Assembly: GCF_037975245.1 (NCBI RefSeq) | Contig: NC_092568.1 | Coordinates: forward strand, 40,896,631-40,960,630 | Length of the DNA: 64,000 nucleotides | Reading direction: 5' to 3' | Source: Apostichopus japonicus | Lineage: Eukaryota > Echinodermata > Holothuroidea > Aspidochirotida > Stichopodidae | Part shown: positions 34,701-44,600 of the stretch, in pieces | Position numbering within the stretch: position 1 is the stretch's first letter | Layout: each line of letters starts with the position of its first letter | The notes under the pieces: generated by a model | Told to the model about the DNA's origin: nothing | What the model saw: only the letters and a program-made list of their open reading frames with translations | Databases searched by the model: none | Program-made: the position numbers and the translations under genes

Positions 34701-35564
34701 ATGTTGAGTGTGGTGTCTGATTTAAGTTTATTAGATTTCTTACTGTCAGCAGTCCTTACAATATCATAAGACTATCAGGTAGAGGTTACATAACCTTCTG
34801 TCAGCAGAACTCACCATATTGTAACAACTGAGGTAGGATGTTACACATACTGCACTTTCATCAGCAATAAGTGATTGTGACAAGCACTCTCAATCTTTCA
34901 ATTAGCTACACACCATACTGTATATCCCAATGGAATGTAATGAGGTAATCTTTGTTGAGGTCACAGGTCATTTGAAGTTGGCAGAGCTCAATGTATGAAA
35001 ACTCTGTAAATATACGATGACCTTAGAGAATGTTTAACAGGAATTATTGTTGTTGAGTTGATTGTGTTTAATAAGATAAAATAAGAGCAGTACCTAAAAG
35101 ATTGAATGATTAATAAAAAGAAGATGTGTTTGTCATTATGTAGAAGTCTGGTCATACTGTGCTGTATGAAAGATTTGAAATTTACACACTGTTAGATTCT
35201 CAATAAATTCAGTATCTTATGTTGTGAAATCATATACGAATGATTTTTGTGGTGCACATTATATATGGTCAATAGGATACTCTCAAGGCAGTGAGTAAAT
35301 CAACAATGGAAAACGGACAGGGGGGTTATATAAAACACATTACCTAAATAACTATACCTTTGCTCTAAATCAAAATAAATATCCAGTGGTGTTGGACCTG
35401 GTCATTTGAACTTGATAATTTGAGTTTGATAATATCTTGACATGTTCTAGAAATCATCCGAGGAGCTTCCAGACACTTGGCAGGAACACCAGTCAGACAT
35501 CGCTGAACTTGAAGCAAAATTAGTCAACATACAGAACAGGATCTCAGAGAAGAAAGGAGCTTGA
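16726..35564 (+). CDS. TTC27: Tetratricopeptide repeat protein 27
   Basis: Exons: 16726-16958, 17439-17559, 17846-17986, 18631-18733, 20312-20476, 21181-21311, 21652-21764, 22675-22741, 23565-23678, 24929-25024, 25840-25962, 26970-27197, 27983-28081, 28732-28784, 29310-29388, 31262-31409, 31940-32076, 32469-32580, 33844-33944, 35451-35564 (TGA 35562-35564). Phases agree throughout, giving 825 aa against about 840 in human. Family landmarks: LQNNWTGP (~98-105), WWSLRC (~168), LTGALGKRTRFQ (~252-263), LEDDTVLNNVKF (~302), PPKWDMEKELASL (~422), NYENWKVWENYLV (~610). TPR helices span about 430-620, for example NFQAWNNLANAYTRL. The intron after 25024 has a GC donor. The ATG at 16726 is not certain: a short upstream coding exon could join at the AG at 16780. 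Known role: homologue of yeast Emw1, linked to Hsp90-type chaperone work and U5 snRNP assembly. No membrane segment is seen. Confidence 0.93.
19005..19650 (+). repeat. 25-bp minisatellite in a TTC27 intron
   Basis: About 25 copies of TTCTAGTGGTAATCCATTCA + TTGAG, with a recurring higher-order pattern in which TTTTAGTGG, TTTTTGTGG and CCAATC variants return every four or five units. That indicates block duplication as well as single-unit slippage. It lies between exons ending at 18733 and starting at 20312. Confidence 0.92.
20082..20150 (+). repeat. tRNA-like sequence (SINE head or tRNA pseudogene)
   Basis: It contains a box A-like TAGCTCAAATGGTAG and, at normal spacing, a box B-like GGTGCAATCCC. 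A possible anticodon stem-loop lies around GGACTTGTATCCC. The acceptor stem does not close and box B is degenerate. It is most likely a tRNA-derived SINE head in a TTC27 intron. Confidence 0.45.
20797..21153. mobile_element. MITE with CAGGGATGTGCCC ends in a TTC27 intron
   Basis: The left end CAGGGATGTGCCC is inverted exactly at the right end GGGCACATCCCTG. CTTATT lies immediately outside both ends (20791-20796 and 21154-21159), giving a 6-bp direct repeat, perhaps the remains of a longer one. The interior has the GAGGGGGAACCCCTCCCC hairpin shared with the hAT-like MITEs of the 54-61 kb region. The element stops 27 bp upstream of the exon starting at 21181. Confidence 0.82.
21750..22625 (+). 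repeat. TTC27: 21-bp minisatellite seeded from a TTC27 splice donor
   Basis: The exon ends TTTCCCTCTG at 21764 with donor GTGAGTAGACATATCC. The array repeats CATATCCCTCTGGTGAGTAG and the variant CATATCCCTCTAGCGAGTAA about 40 times. Exact CTCTGGTGAGT copies recur with GT at 21933, 22183, 22225, 22350 and 22371. The unit thus contains the last bases of the coding exon joined to its 5' splice site. Confidence 0.92.
25025..25026 (+). other. TTC27: GC-AG intron: non-canonical 5' splice site in TTC27
   Basis: The exon ends ATGGAG and is followed by GCAAGT. The downstream exon resumes AAGGAACTCGC in phase 0 and gives the expected family sequence PPKWDMEKELASL. The only nearby GT (25028) would shift the frame. 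A GC donor with an otherwise strong consensus (AG|GCAAGT) is the usual form of the minor GC-AG class. Confidence 0.8.
25100..25640 (+). repeat. ~102-bp tandem repeat in a TTC27 intron
   Basis: Five copies of a unit containing GACCAGAGTTCCATGTATCA, ATTATGCTAGGCATGGCTAG, TAGGCTGACAGTAAAGTAGA and CTGGTCCTAAGCATG. Copies are highly similar, so the expansion is recent. It lies in the intron that begins with the GC donor. Confidence 0.88.
26780..26840 (-). repeat. tRNA-like sequence (SINE head or pseudo-tRNA)
   Basis: Read on the minus strand it starts GGCAGGATAGCTCAGTTGG with a clear box A, followed by a degenerate T-arm region ending ACAGATCCC. It is short by about ten bases against a tRNA and does not fold fully. 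It lies in a TTC27 intron. Confidence 0.4.
28060..28560 (+). repeat. TTC27: Tandem duplication carrying the end of a TTC27 exon into the next intron
   Basis: The coding end GTTACCATAGAAAC (28064-28077, encoding VTIET) recurs in the following intron at 28233, 28389 and 28543. It sits inside diverged units of about 155 bp that also share AAGTTGATCACTAGCTATTT and TGTTACCATAGAAACCTAT. The 14-mer also matches the RFX X-box pattern. The unit is more decayed than the other arrays. Confidence 0.7.
30020..31085 (+). repeat. 87-bp minisatellite, about 12 copies, in a TTC27 intron
   Basis: The unit contains GGCCTGACATGTTGATCCTA, GCAGGATCTTCTTCTGAGGC, AAACAGGAGAGAAAAAGCTG and TTAACAAAACTGCTTATCTG. Copies are almost identical. 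Because 87 is 29 codons, a 324-codon frame remains open across the array; it has no start context, codon bias or family match and is a by-product. A single relative of the unit occurs at 34225-34335. Confidence 0.93.
32745..33380 (+). repeat. Degenerate microsatellite (ACATATACTGACATAC family)
   Basis: Some 600 bp of loosely repeating CATATACTGACATATACTAA motifs with an 8-16 bp periodicity. It is AT-rich and alternating purine/pyrimidine. It lies in the intron between the exons ending at 32580 and starting at 33844. Confidence 0.8.
34090..34870 (+). repeat. ~190-bp tandem repeat, 3-4 copies, in the last TTC27 intron
   Basis: Units share GACCTCAGCTTATGTTTAGT, GTGGTGTC, ATTAGATATCTCACTGTCAG, TCCTTACAATATCATAAGAC, GTAGAGGTTACATAACCTT and ACAACTGAGGTAGGATGT. 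The first copy is interrupted by the foreign segment 34225-34390. This gives relative ages: the array is older than that insertion. Confidence 0.85.
34225..34390. mobile_element. Insertion with 19-bp inverted repeat and a hammerhead-like motif
   Basis: AAAAGTAAGTTGGCCTGAC (34279-34297) is exactly inverted at 34370-34388 (GTCAGGCCAACTTACTTTT). Between them, on the minus strand, CTGAAGA, a GATCC/GGATC stem and GAAACGTC appear in hammerhead order, flanked by complementary GCCT/AGGC. An A/T-rich stretch fills the rest. The left part matches the unit of the 87-bp array at 30 kb. I read it as a small retro- or ribozyme-bearing repeat that interrupted the 190-bp array. Confidence 0.5.
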
Positions 35565-36120
35565 TAGGTGATTGATGTCATGAATGGAAAGAGAGATGTA
35601 AAACCAGGACATATTGCCAAGATAGTTGAATGTCTGAGATGAATACATCATCGTAAGAGACCAACCTCAATCAGATATCCAGAACAGGATCTCAGAGAAG
35701 AAAGGAGCTTGATAGGTGATTGATGTCATGAATGGATAGAGAGATGTAAAACCAGGACATATTGCCAAGATAGTTGAATGTCTGAGATGAATACATCATC
35801 GTAAGAGACCAACCTCAATCAGATATCCAGAACAGGATCTCAGAGAAGAAAGGAGCTTGATAGGTGATTGATGTCATGAATGGATAGAGAGATGTAAAAC
35901 CAGGACATATTGCTAAGATAGTTGCATGTCTGAGATGAATACATCATCGTAAGAGACCAACCTCAATCAGATATCCAGAACAGGATCTCAGAGAAGAAAG
36001 GAGCTTGATAGGTGATTGATGTCATGAATGGATAGAGAGATGTAAAACCAGGACATATTGCCAAGATAGTTGCATGTCTGAGATGAATACATCATCGTAA
36101 GAGACCAATCTCGATCAGGA
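35530..36120 (+). repeat. TTC27: 148-bp tandem repeat containing the TTC27 stop codon, 4 copies
   Basis: The unit starts CCAGAACAGGATCTCAGAGA + AGAAAGGAGCTTGATAGG and continues through GTGATTGATGTCATGAATGG to CCAACCTCAATCAGATAT. The first copy's opening bases are the last codons of TTC27 (NRISEKKGA, stop). Copies begin at 35533, 35681, 35829 and 35977, exactly 148 bp apart, so the C-terminal coding end is reproduced three times in the 3' UTR. Confidence 0.93.
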
Positions 36121-37156
36121 ATAAACATCTTGGTGAAGGAAAGTGCAGGAGGATGGCAGTCCTGCAGGGATGAAGAAGGTGTTGCTTCACTTAATGGATA
36201 TAATTCTGTTGATGTATAGTAAACTATTTTGTTCTGTTGATGGACTCTCAAATATAGCCCCTGAGTAAAGGCATTTGAAGGAGGTTGCAGAGGGAACTGC
36301 TTTCCCTGTAAAACTGGGTTCATGCTTTCACTGTTTTATTTTTAATATGTATTTCATGAGAACAAGAAAGCAGAAACATGTAAAAAACTGCCAGATGGAA
36401 TCAAAGAGCAGCATTTTTAATTGTCTGAAGCAGAATGTGCATAATGTCTTCATTTGTTCAATTATGATTGAAAGCAAATCTTGTTAAAGATAGCTACATT
36501 GCAATTTTTTTTTTTTAATAGGTAGGAGGGAAAGTGAAAGAGAGGGGGCAGGTGGGTGGAAATAGAACAACAGCTGTTGGCACTGCAGTCTTTAATACAG
36601 CTCAAGTAGAAGGCAACTTTCAGAATCTGTGCAGATAACGCCAGAATCCTATTTGGCTGTACGTTTCATTTTGCTCCGCCCAATGAGATTTCCAAAACAC
36701 CAATTTTGTCATTTTTGACATTAAGCATGCCAAACTGGCAATGCTGATACTGTCAATATTTTTGAGTTGAAACTTGACAAATTAAAACTGAAGGTGTTGT
36801 TACTGATTATTTGTCATCATGTTGTCTTTGGTTGACATGTTGCTTCACACTGACCAAACACTATTAGGTGATAAAATATGAAACTGATCCGATGTATAAT
36901 ATGTATGTATATGTTTAATAGTGTGAAACAACCTCAGCTGTTGTAACTGATATTGTCATCATGTTGTGAGTGAAGGATTGGTCAACATGTTGATATGTAT
37001 ACTGATTAAACTATAACATTGAGTAAATTGCATTGTACACACAGCCTTGCGCATACCACTGTATAACAGTTGTAGTATCATGTACATAAATCAATATCAC
37101 TAGATTTAAGTGACTTTCTATCCCTAACCAACTGTCTGGAAGTACTACAGGAAAAA

Positions 37157-37162
37157 AATAAA
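37157..37162 (+). terminator. TTC27: Poly(A) signal of TTC27
   Basis: An AATAAA preceded by an A-rich tract and followed by a T-rich region, about 1.6 kb after the stop codon. No gene lies between, so the 148-bp array and this tail form the likely 3' UTR. Confidence 0.55.
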
Positions 37163-37807
37163 GATTATTAGATGATAAAACTGTTTAATCTTCTTCATTT
37201 AAAATCATAATTGTGTACCTCATTCTTTGCACTGCATATGCATGGTCTACTGCTCCATGTTTTCTTTTCATACAGTGGTGTCATTTATAACTTATCATCT
37301 CAAAAGAGGCCAGTATGATTATCAATGGACCCATGTATTATGATACCAGTATTGTAGGGATAGGTAGAGATAGGTCCTGTTAGCTCAAATGGAAATTCAG
37401 GTCAGACGAATCCCCTGACAAAGGACCAGGAGTGTGCATATAGGTGGCTCACCCCACCCACCCCCCCCTCCCCCAGTGAAATTCACATGTTAGTCCCAAA
37501 TGGATACCAAGTACATCTCAAATTAGATTCAAATTCAGCCTAAGTTTACAAGTACTAAAAATATATTGTCAAAACATGGTTCTTTTTGTGCTAAAATATT
37601 AGACCAGTTTTGTGTTTTCCTTGTGTTTACTTTTGTGTGTTGTACCAGCTGGTTATTACTGTTTGTCGTGCTGTTTCTTTTTTATTTCTGTTTCATTTTC
37701 TTCTTTCCATTTGGCATTATATTTTTGTTGCTTGTAGCCTATTTGATATGTTATTAGTGTAGTTAAATCTCTTTCACCTCTTCTGAGGATATACAGAGAA
37801 TGCTTAA

Positions 37808-38163
37808 AGGGTGTGAAGACTCTCGCAAAAAGAAACGTCTCGTGCCAATAATCTGACCTAGTTTCGAATGAGGTGTAACAGAAGTGTTAGACACCACCAT
37901 GGATCCCAGAAAACACACACAGCTTGCTACCGTCGGTAATAAGACACTAGTGTACAGTCAGTACATACAGCTGCGATCAATACCCACAGCACAGTGTATA
38001 AACAATACAGCGATGAACATCTCAGGTCCAGCTAAAGATAACAAGGTATCACGTTTCATTACTGTCTGCATTTGTAGCGACACAAACAAACGTCACTTGC
38101 AAGCAACAGAAAGTTAACCTTTTCAGATGGCCGCAAGCGGTTTGGGCGAGTCTTCAATGCCCA
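37808..38163. mobile_element. TTAA-flanked MITE, copy 2 (upstream of DRC7)
   Basis: Same family as 11537-11904 and 49384-49735. Left TTAA at 37804-37807, then AGGGTGTGAAGACTCTCGC. The right end GCGAGTCTTCAATGCCC has lost its TTAA (ATAA). It ends about 230 bp before the X-box and 460 bp before the DRC7 start codon, so it forms part of the upstream region of that gene. Confidence 0.8.
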
Positions 38164-38389
38164 TAAACTGAAACTATTAACCCTCCAAACCACAACCATT
38201 TTTCAGTCTGCTGAGGAATGTCAAATGTATGGTTAAGGCCTTTTTCCCAAACTCACGGTAGCCACGTTCACTTCTCCACAGTTCTCTTTGCCATTTAGTG
38301 GTTGAAACGGTACCTTGATATCTCGCGAATGCAAATTTCAGGTTTACAATCGATATAAGTCGACTTGATCATTACCAGTGTGCCCCCTC

Positions 38390-38402
38390 GTTGCTTAGCA
38401 AC
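38390..38402. promoter_or_regulatory. RFX-type X-box upstream of DRC7
   Basis: GTTGCTTAGCAAC is a perfect 13-bp inverted repeat matching the two half sites (GTTGC / GCAAC) of the X-box bound by RFX transcription factors. It lies 223 bp before the DRC7 start codon. RFX factors, with FOXJ1, drive motile-cilium genes, and DRC7 is one, so both position and gene fit. Confidence 0.75.
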
Positions 38403-38624
38403 GCTTTAACTAGAAAAATCGCGCAACTGGTTCTTACAATGAGTATCAGAAGTATGACCAATATTGTGTAATATGTACGGTATGGTAAGGACGGGAAACA
38501 TAAGCAACTTAGTCCATCGTGTCATCGGTTGTTTTAGTTAAGTAGGAAAAGAAAGAGGCAGCTTCATATCCACCATAACACAAATTTTTAATAGTTATTT
38601 ATAGACCTCTAAGTCAGCATTGTC

Positions 38625-41600
38625 ATGGAAGCATCCGATGGTCCTGCAATTGTGATAGATACCGAACCACAAGATTTTGAAGAGAACAGTGGCGATGCTG
38701 TTGTCGGGGAAAATGGGGATTCAGAAATCCCACCTGAGGCACTGGCGGCAGTTGACGAACTTAAAGAAGAAATGGAAAACATCGTTCTTGAAACACCTAA
38801 AATTGACTTGTGAGTGTATATCGTTTGATTGTAGGATAATACCAATCAGGCTTAGCCTAGGCCTAACGGCTGGTGTTGACACTTAATGTTAATTGTTGTG
38901 TTAGAGTTAGCCTAGATCGTAGATGTAAGCCCTAGCCTACTGACCTGCTACAGTGCTAGCGTTCTTACGTTAGCTTAACGCTTTTATGCTACTTCATATT
39001 TCTGGTACTCAATAGTAGCATGGTGGGCTCATAATTGACGCACTGAAGGATTTGATCAACGATGTTGATCAAGGAAAAATCCAAATCACTCAACTGTATG
39101 TGTTTTTAATATGTGTGATTCCTCAGGAATGTAATGTTCTCAAATTATTTATTGCTCTGTGCATATGCAAGGTACAATTGAGCAGAACTTGACCACAAAA
39201 TATCTGCTGTGTCAAGTTGTTTCGTATGCTGTGGCTATTCTTACGACCAGGAGTAACAATTATTTATACGAAGTGATTATTCGCAGGGCAGCCCGGCGAA
39301 TAACGTACACAGACACCTTATTCGCAGGGCTGTGACGATTTTGAAAATAGGTTTATTATTAGGTTTGGCTATTGATACCAGTCAGTTTAGGGGCCTTGAA
39401 AAAGCCAACCTTTAGGGCCCAAATAGTCTTAGCTACTTCATAAGCTAATTTTTGGAACCCCAGCAATTCAATTTTAATAGCTTATTTTAAGGGAGCTTAT
39501 CTTGGGATTCCCCAAAAGCCGATATTGCCTGAAATCCAATATGGTCAAGGGTGTGACACCCCCTCCCCCCCCCCCCCTCCGAATCTTTTACATGCAAATG
39601 AGCAGTCACTCTGCAAAAACAAAGGTGAAATGAGGGATGAAACTTTTTATGTTGGCGGTACTAATGCTAGACTGGTTCAATCTTAAGGCCCTAGGCTCCC
39701 AAAACCAACCCTAACAGCATTAAGATAGGAATCCCAAAGGCCAATCAATTCCTCAAAATATAGAGGCTCCCAATTAAGACTCTCAAAAAGATAGCTGGTG
39801 CCCAAAAGCAAACTCGAATAGCCCCAAAAGTTACTGAGCCTGTTAACCCAGTCTAAGGCTGCCCTGTGAATAAGGTGTATGTGTCTGGCTATTCGCAGGG
39901 CAGCCCTGCAAATAAGATGCTTGTGTCTGGCTATTCACAGGGCTGCCCTGCAAATAAGGTGTATGTGTCTGGCTATTCACAGGGCTGCCCTGTGAATAAG
40001 ATACTTGTGTCCGGCTATTCACAGGGCTGCCCTGTGAATAAGGTGTATGTGTCTGGCTATTTGCAGGGCTGCCCTGCGAATAAGCCCCACCTTATTTATA
40101 AACTATTCTTACGACATCGGCGAATTTCCGGTTACGCATGCGCAGTAAAGTAAAGCAACTGCGCATGCAATAGGGGTAACCCTAACTGGAATTTATTGTT
40201 ACTCCTGGTTGTAAAAATAGCCACCTTAAAGCAACTGCACATGCGTAACCCGAAATTATTGTTACTTCTGGTCGTAAAAATAGCCACTTTGTTCTTTCAT
40301 ACCCCTAAATTGACACATTCCTGGATTAGCTAACTGTAACTTTTGTGTAAGTTTATATCAATTGACTCTGAATGCTGTTTGCTCTGAGCCCCTAAGCTCA
40401 GACAAGTCAGGTCCCAGAGAGTAGTGGTATCATGCTTTGGTAATATTGGGTTTTTTTAGGGAGTAAGATTTCCAAATCTCAAAAATATGTGCAAAACTGG
40501 GGGGAGGAGTGTTAAATGCTTAAAAAAAACACAAATTGATCAGCACATATCTGAAATGGATTCAAACTATATAAAAAAGTTGCCTGCTGTATCGTTGCCA
40601 GTAATATTTGAAGGTGCGTCAATTACGAAAGTGCGTCAATTATGAAGCCTTATACTAGTAGGCCTGCTCACAGCCAACATTTAACAGTAAACTCATCACA
40701 CTTGATAACAGAAACTTATGGAACTGAGTTAGCCTAGTAAATAGCATCCAAAGAAACTTTTTTCCTGCAAAAAAATTGTATATATTTCATATTAACTGCC
40801 AATTCTCACACTGTCACAGTCTTCACTGTGACCCTCTCCAAATCTCTTCTCTCTTTTTTTTAATTTCAACTGGTGTAATAAAGTAATGCAGATTTGCATG
40901 GAGTTGTAGAAAACTGCCAAGGGATGTAATATTACTGAACACAACAATTAATGTTCATTAAAAGTGTTAGACAATGTGACTAGAAGTAGGACTAAAGTTA
41001 GGCTTACTTGTACAATAGCAAATGACATGGAATAGTCAAATTTTATTTTTGAACCATTCCCAACTCAAGAAAGGGTGTACTTGTCATCACTGAATATTTT
41101 CTGACATGCATGGCATAAATAGTTCTAACACACATAAAGGAAGAAAAAATCTCACTGTTGCTACCTCTTATACTTATAGATGTGAAAGCATTTGGGCTTA
41201 TGACATAGACCTACAGTAGGCTGCAAAATGTTACATCCAATTATTTATGTTCATGTCTGAATATAGCTTTTTGTTTCTAAATGCAGCATACCCACTCAAC
41301 TCACCGAAGAGTTTCCACTTACATACAAAGATAATGACAACAAAGAAAGACTCGTTTTGGCCTATGCTGAAAACTTCCGACTGCAGTATGTCCACTTGTA
41401 CAGAGATAGGAAACCATTGTTCTTAAACCCTGTTAATGAATGTGGAACTGAGAAGTTTGTGTGCACCACTATCAGGCCCACACTCCTACCTTTCCATGAG
41501 CTGTACAACTTTGATGGATGTGCTGAACTTGTTGCAGACTACATCACCTTTGATGGACTAGACCCTCCCATAGAATTGGTGAGGCAATATGACATTAAAA

Positions 41601-44600
41601 AAACATCATAATTGTTTGGACAAACAGTATAAGATTGTTAATTTCATAGTACAGTAGCTCTCTTTACCATAAGATATCTGAATCTCATGCAATGATACTT
41701 TTCAAAATCAAAAGGAGTATAAATGCATGCAGCTTTTTGCATTTTGTGGGTAATTTAGCAAAGGTATCCAATAGGCCTTTAACTGAATATATTATTGTAT
41801 ATCAAACTATGACTCTGGTAGATTTCTTCATCAAATGAAGGTTTAAAAGTAAAATAAAAATGGATTCAATATGTTCTCAACATTACATTTCCCAGACATT
41901 TATCATGTTAGTAGAATAAATACAAGTAAATGGCCAATTGGAAAATTTAAATTTTTCTAATTTTAATCATTATTTGATAAATTATGCAACTTGTATACCA
42001 TGTCATGTGATTTTAGTAAACAGTAACATCAAAGGATAAAATCAACACTAAAATCCACTTTAAAATACATGTACATTTTTTACATAATTTATTGATTTAA
42101 GCATCATACTCAAATATTGTTACACTTTATCAGCTTGCATTTACAGTAAACAGCTTAACAACGTTGTTTTGCTCTCTTCAGCCTAAGACAATGGTCTCTC
42201 CGGCTACAGTTTTGAAGCGACAGAGAGGAAACAGTTTTGAGATGAGCACCCTTCTTTGTTCTCTGCTCCTTGGAGCTGGGTACGACGCATATGTGGTCTG
42301 TGGTTATGCCACAAGGGAAGTTACTCAGTGTGATGAAACTAGGGACGTTTGTCCTCTCTTAAAGAAGAAAGATGAGGTTAGCAATACAACAACACCAATC
42401 CATTTTTTTAAAGTAGAGAGAGAAAAAATATCCATTATGTGAGAGTATTATCTATATTAAATATATTCAGAGGGATAACTAGAAGTTTGTGATTAAGTTT
42501 AATTGATCCATTTTGTTGGGCTGGCATACAGGATATCATAAATCAATTTTTGTACTTATATATATATATAAAATAAAATATTTTATAAATATTAAAATAA
42601 TGAAAAACAAAACTGTTCCCTTCCTACAAGTTGGTCCAATATGGCATGCCTGCGGCTAAGACACACACTACATTTTCAAATCACTCGTAACAGAGAGGCT
42701 CATTACAAAGGAGTATCGATATTAATAAACATTTAATGGATTTATTTGAATTTAATTCCCTCATCAAACATCTGCAAGATTTAACAGTCAGATTACTGCC
42801 TTCACCTTTGAAAATTGTTACCGCATAGCTTTCTGTAAATTTTGATCTCACAATTACCTGGAGTAGTGAAACATTAGATTTTATGACCCATTCATGGTTT
42901 ATCTTAAAGGTTAAAGCAGAAGAGGAGAAGAAGGAAGTGAAGAAATACAGCGTGAAACCACCGAAGGATCTCAGGAGTAAATTTATCTTAAACCAAGAAA
43001 AGAGAAAGGAAGAAGAGAAAGAAAAGGAGATAAAGGAAAAGAAAAATGAAGAGAAGGCCAAACAAGAGGTTTGATAGGATCTTTTTTTTTTCGATTTATG
43101 TATGTCGTCCAGTTACAGAGTTGTTGACAATTGACAATTCATAATGAATGTAAGAGACTGACTTCGGTCAGCTTGCGGCTTTGATAAGCCATTGAGGCTT
43201 CTTCGCGAGTTCCAGCTTGCAGGAGGATCTTACAATACATACATATCATCTATGGTTTCTCCCTTTGTCAATCAATTTTTGTTTCTGTCCGAATTAGCTG
43301 TGAAGTACCTGTAGGGTATCAAAGCAAGATCACTAAGTATCAGTAAATGTCAAATTAAGATTATTCTACTTTTTTTCCCAGAAGGTTTTGGCCCTAAGTT
43401 TGCTCTAAACTTTAAGTTTGCAAAATAGCACAACATTATCATTCATATGATTTTGAAATATTTTCGTATATTATTCATTTCTTATGCATAAAATTTTCCA
43501 ATTTTATCAGTGTCTTAATGCACACATCTTTATTTAAAGGTTATGTTAATTCCTTATTGGTTTTATCCTACAGGAGCTAGAGAAGCCACCTCCTGATGAC
43601 CTGTTCGGCCTTCGAGTCCATAGCTGGGTCTTAATCTTAGCTGGAAAGCGTGAAGTCCCAGAGAACTTTTTCATCGAACCTTTGACTGGGAATTCGTTTG
43701 CAACCACTCATGATTCCTTCCTTGGAATAGAATCTATTTGGAACAATACAAACTACTGGGTTAACATGCAGGATTGTTCCAATGGCTGCAAAGTATGATA
43801 TTCCTTATTCAGAAAGTAAAACTCTTTAGGTTTGAAAATGGTTTAGAATGAAATATTTAATTCTACAACTTATCATGTTTTCCAACCCTACATATGTTTA
43901 GATTATTTTTCAACTTTAAATTGTTCCAAATTTAAAAAAAATTGTAATTGTTAAAATAGTCATTTTCAATTGTTATGTTTTAATTGTAAAATTTTAAAAA
44001 TTTGTTGTGGGCTATAATCATCTCAACGATGAGCCATGCCAGTCTGGGACAGTTTTCAGATCCAGCCTGTGTATGTGATATCTAACACCAACTCTAAATG
44101 TTATACTTAATGTGTTTCTCTGACAGGATCTGGTATTTGATCTGGGTGACTGTGTGAGATGGGAGTTCATGTTTCCGAGCAATGAGAAACCGATTCTAGA
44201 GATACCAGACTTGGATGATGATGGTCTTGATGCCTTTGATGAAGATGAGGTCATTACAAATCTTTACTTTACTTCATCTATCCTATCGTCTAAACAATTA
44301 ACATCTAATCTTTTCCTTGACCAGACGATTGTGTAAACCTTATCCCCCCTCTGTCACCCTGTCCACAAAAGGAGGAACAAAAAGTGATATGAAGAAATAT
44401 TGACTCACACTATGCACGGTACTATTGGGTCACCTTCTACCCTCCCCTCTCTGCTTTAATTTACAAGCTTGTCCCATCCCTGCTTTATCCTAGCTGAGCT
44501 TTCTCATACCAAACAAAGTCTGAGGGTTTAGGTTGAAAAGTTGTTGCTAAGAACGGTTGCTTATTCTACACTGCTAATAAACATTCCATGCAATTGCATT

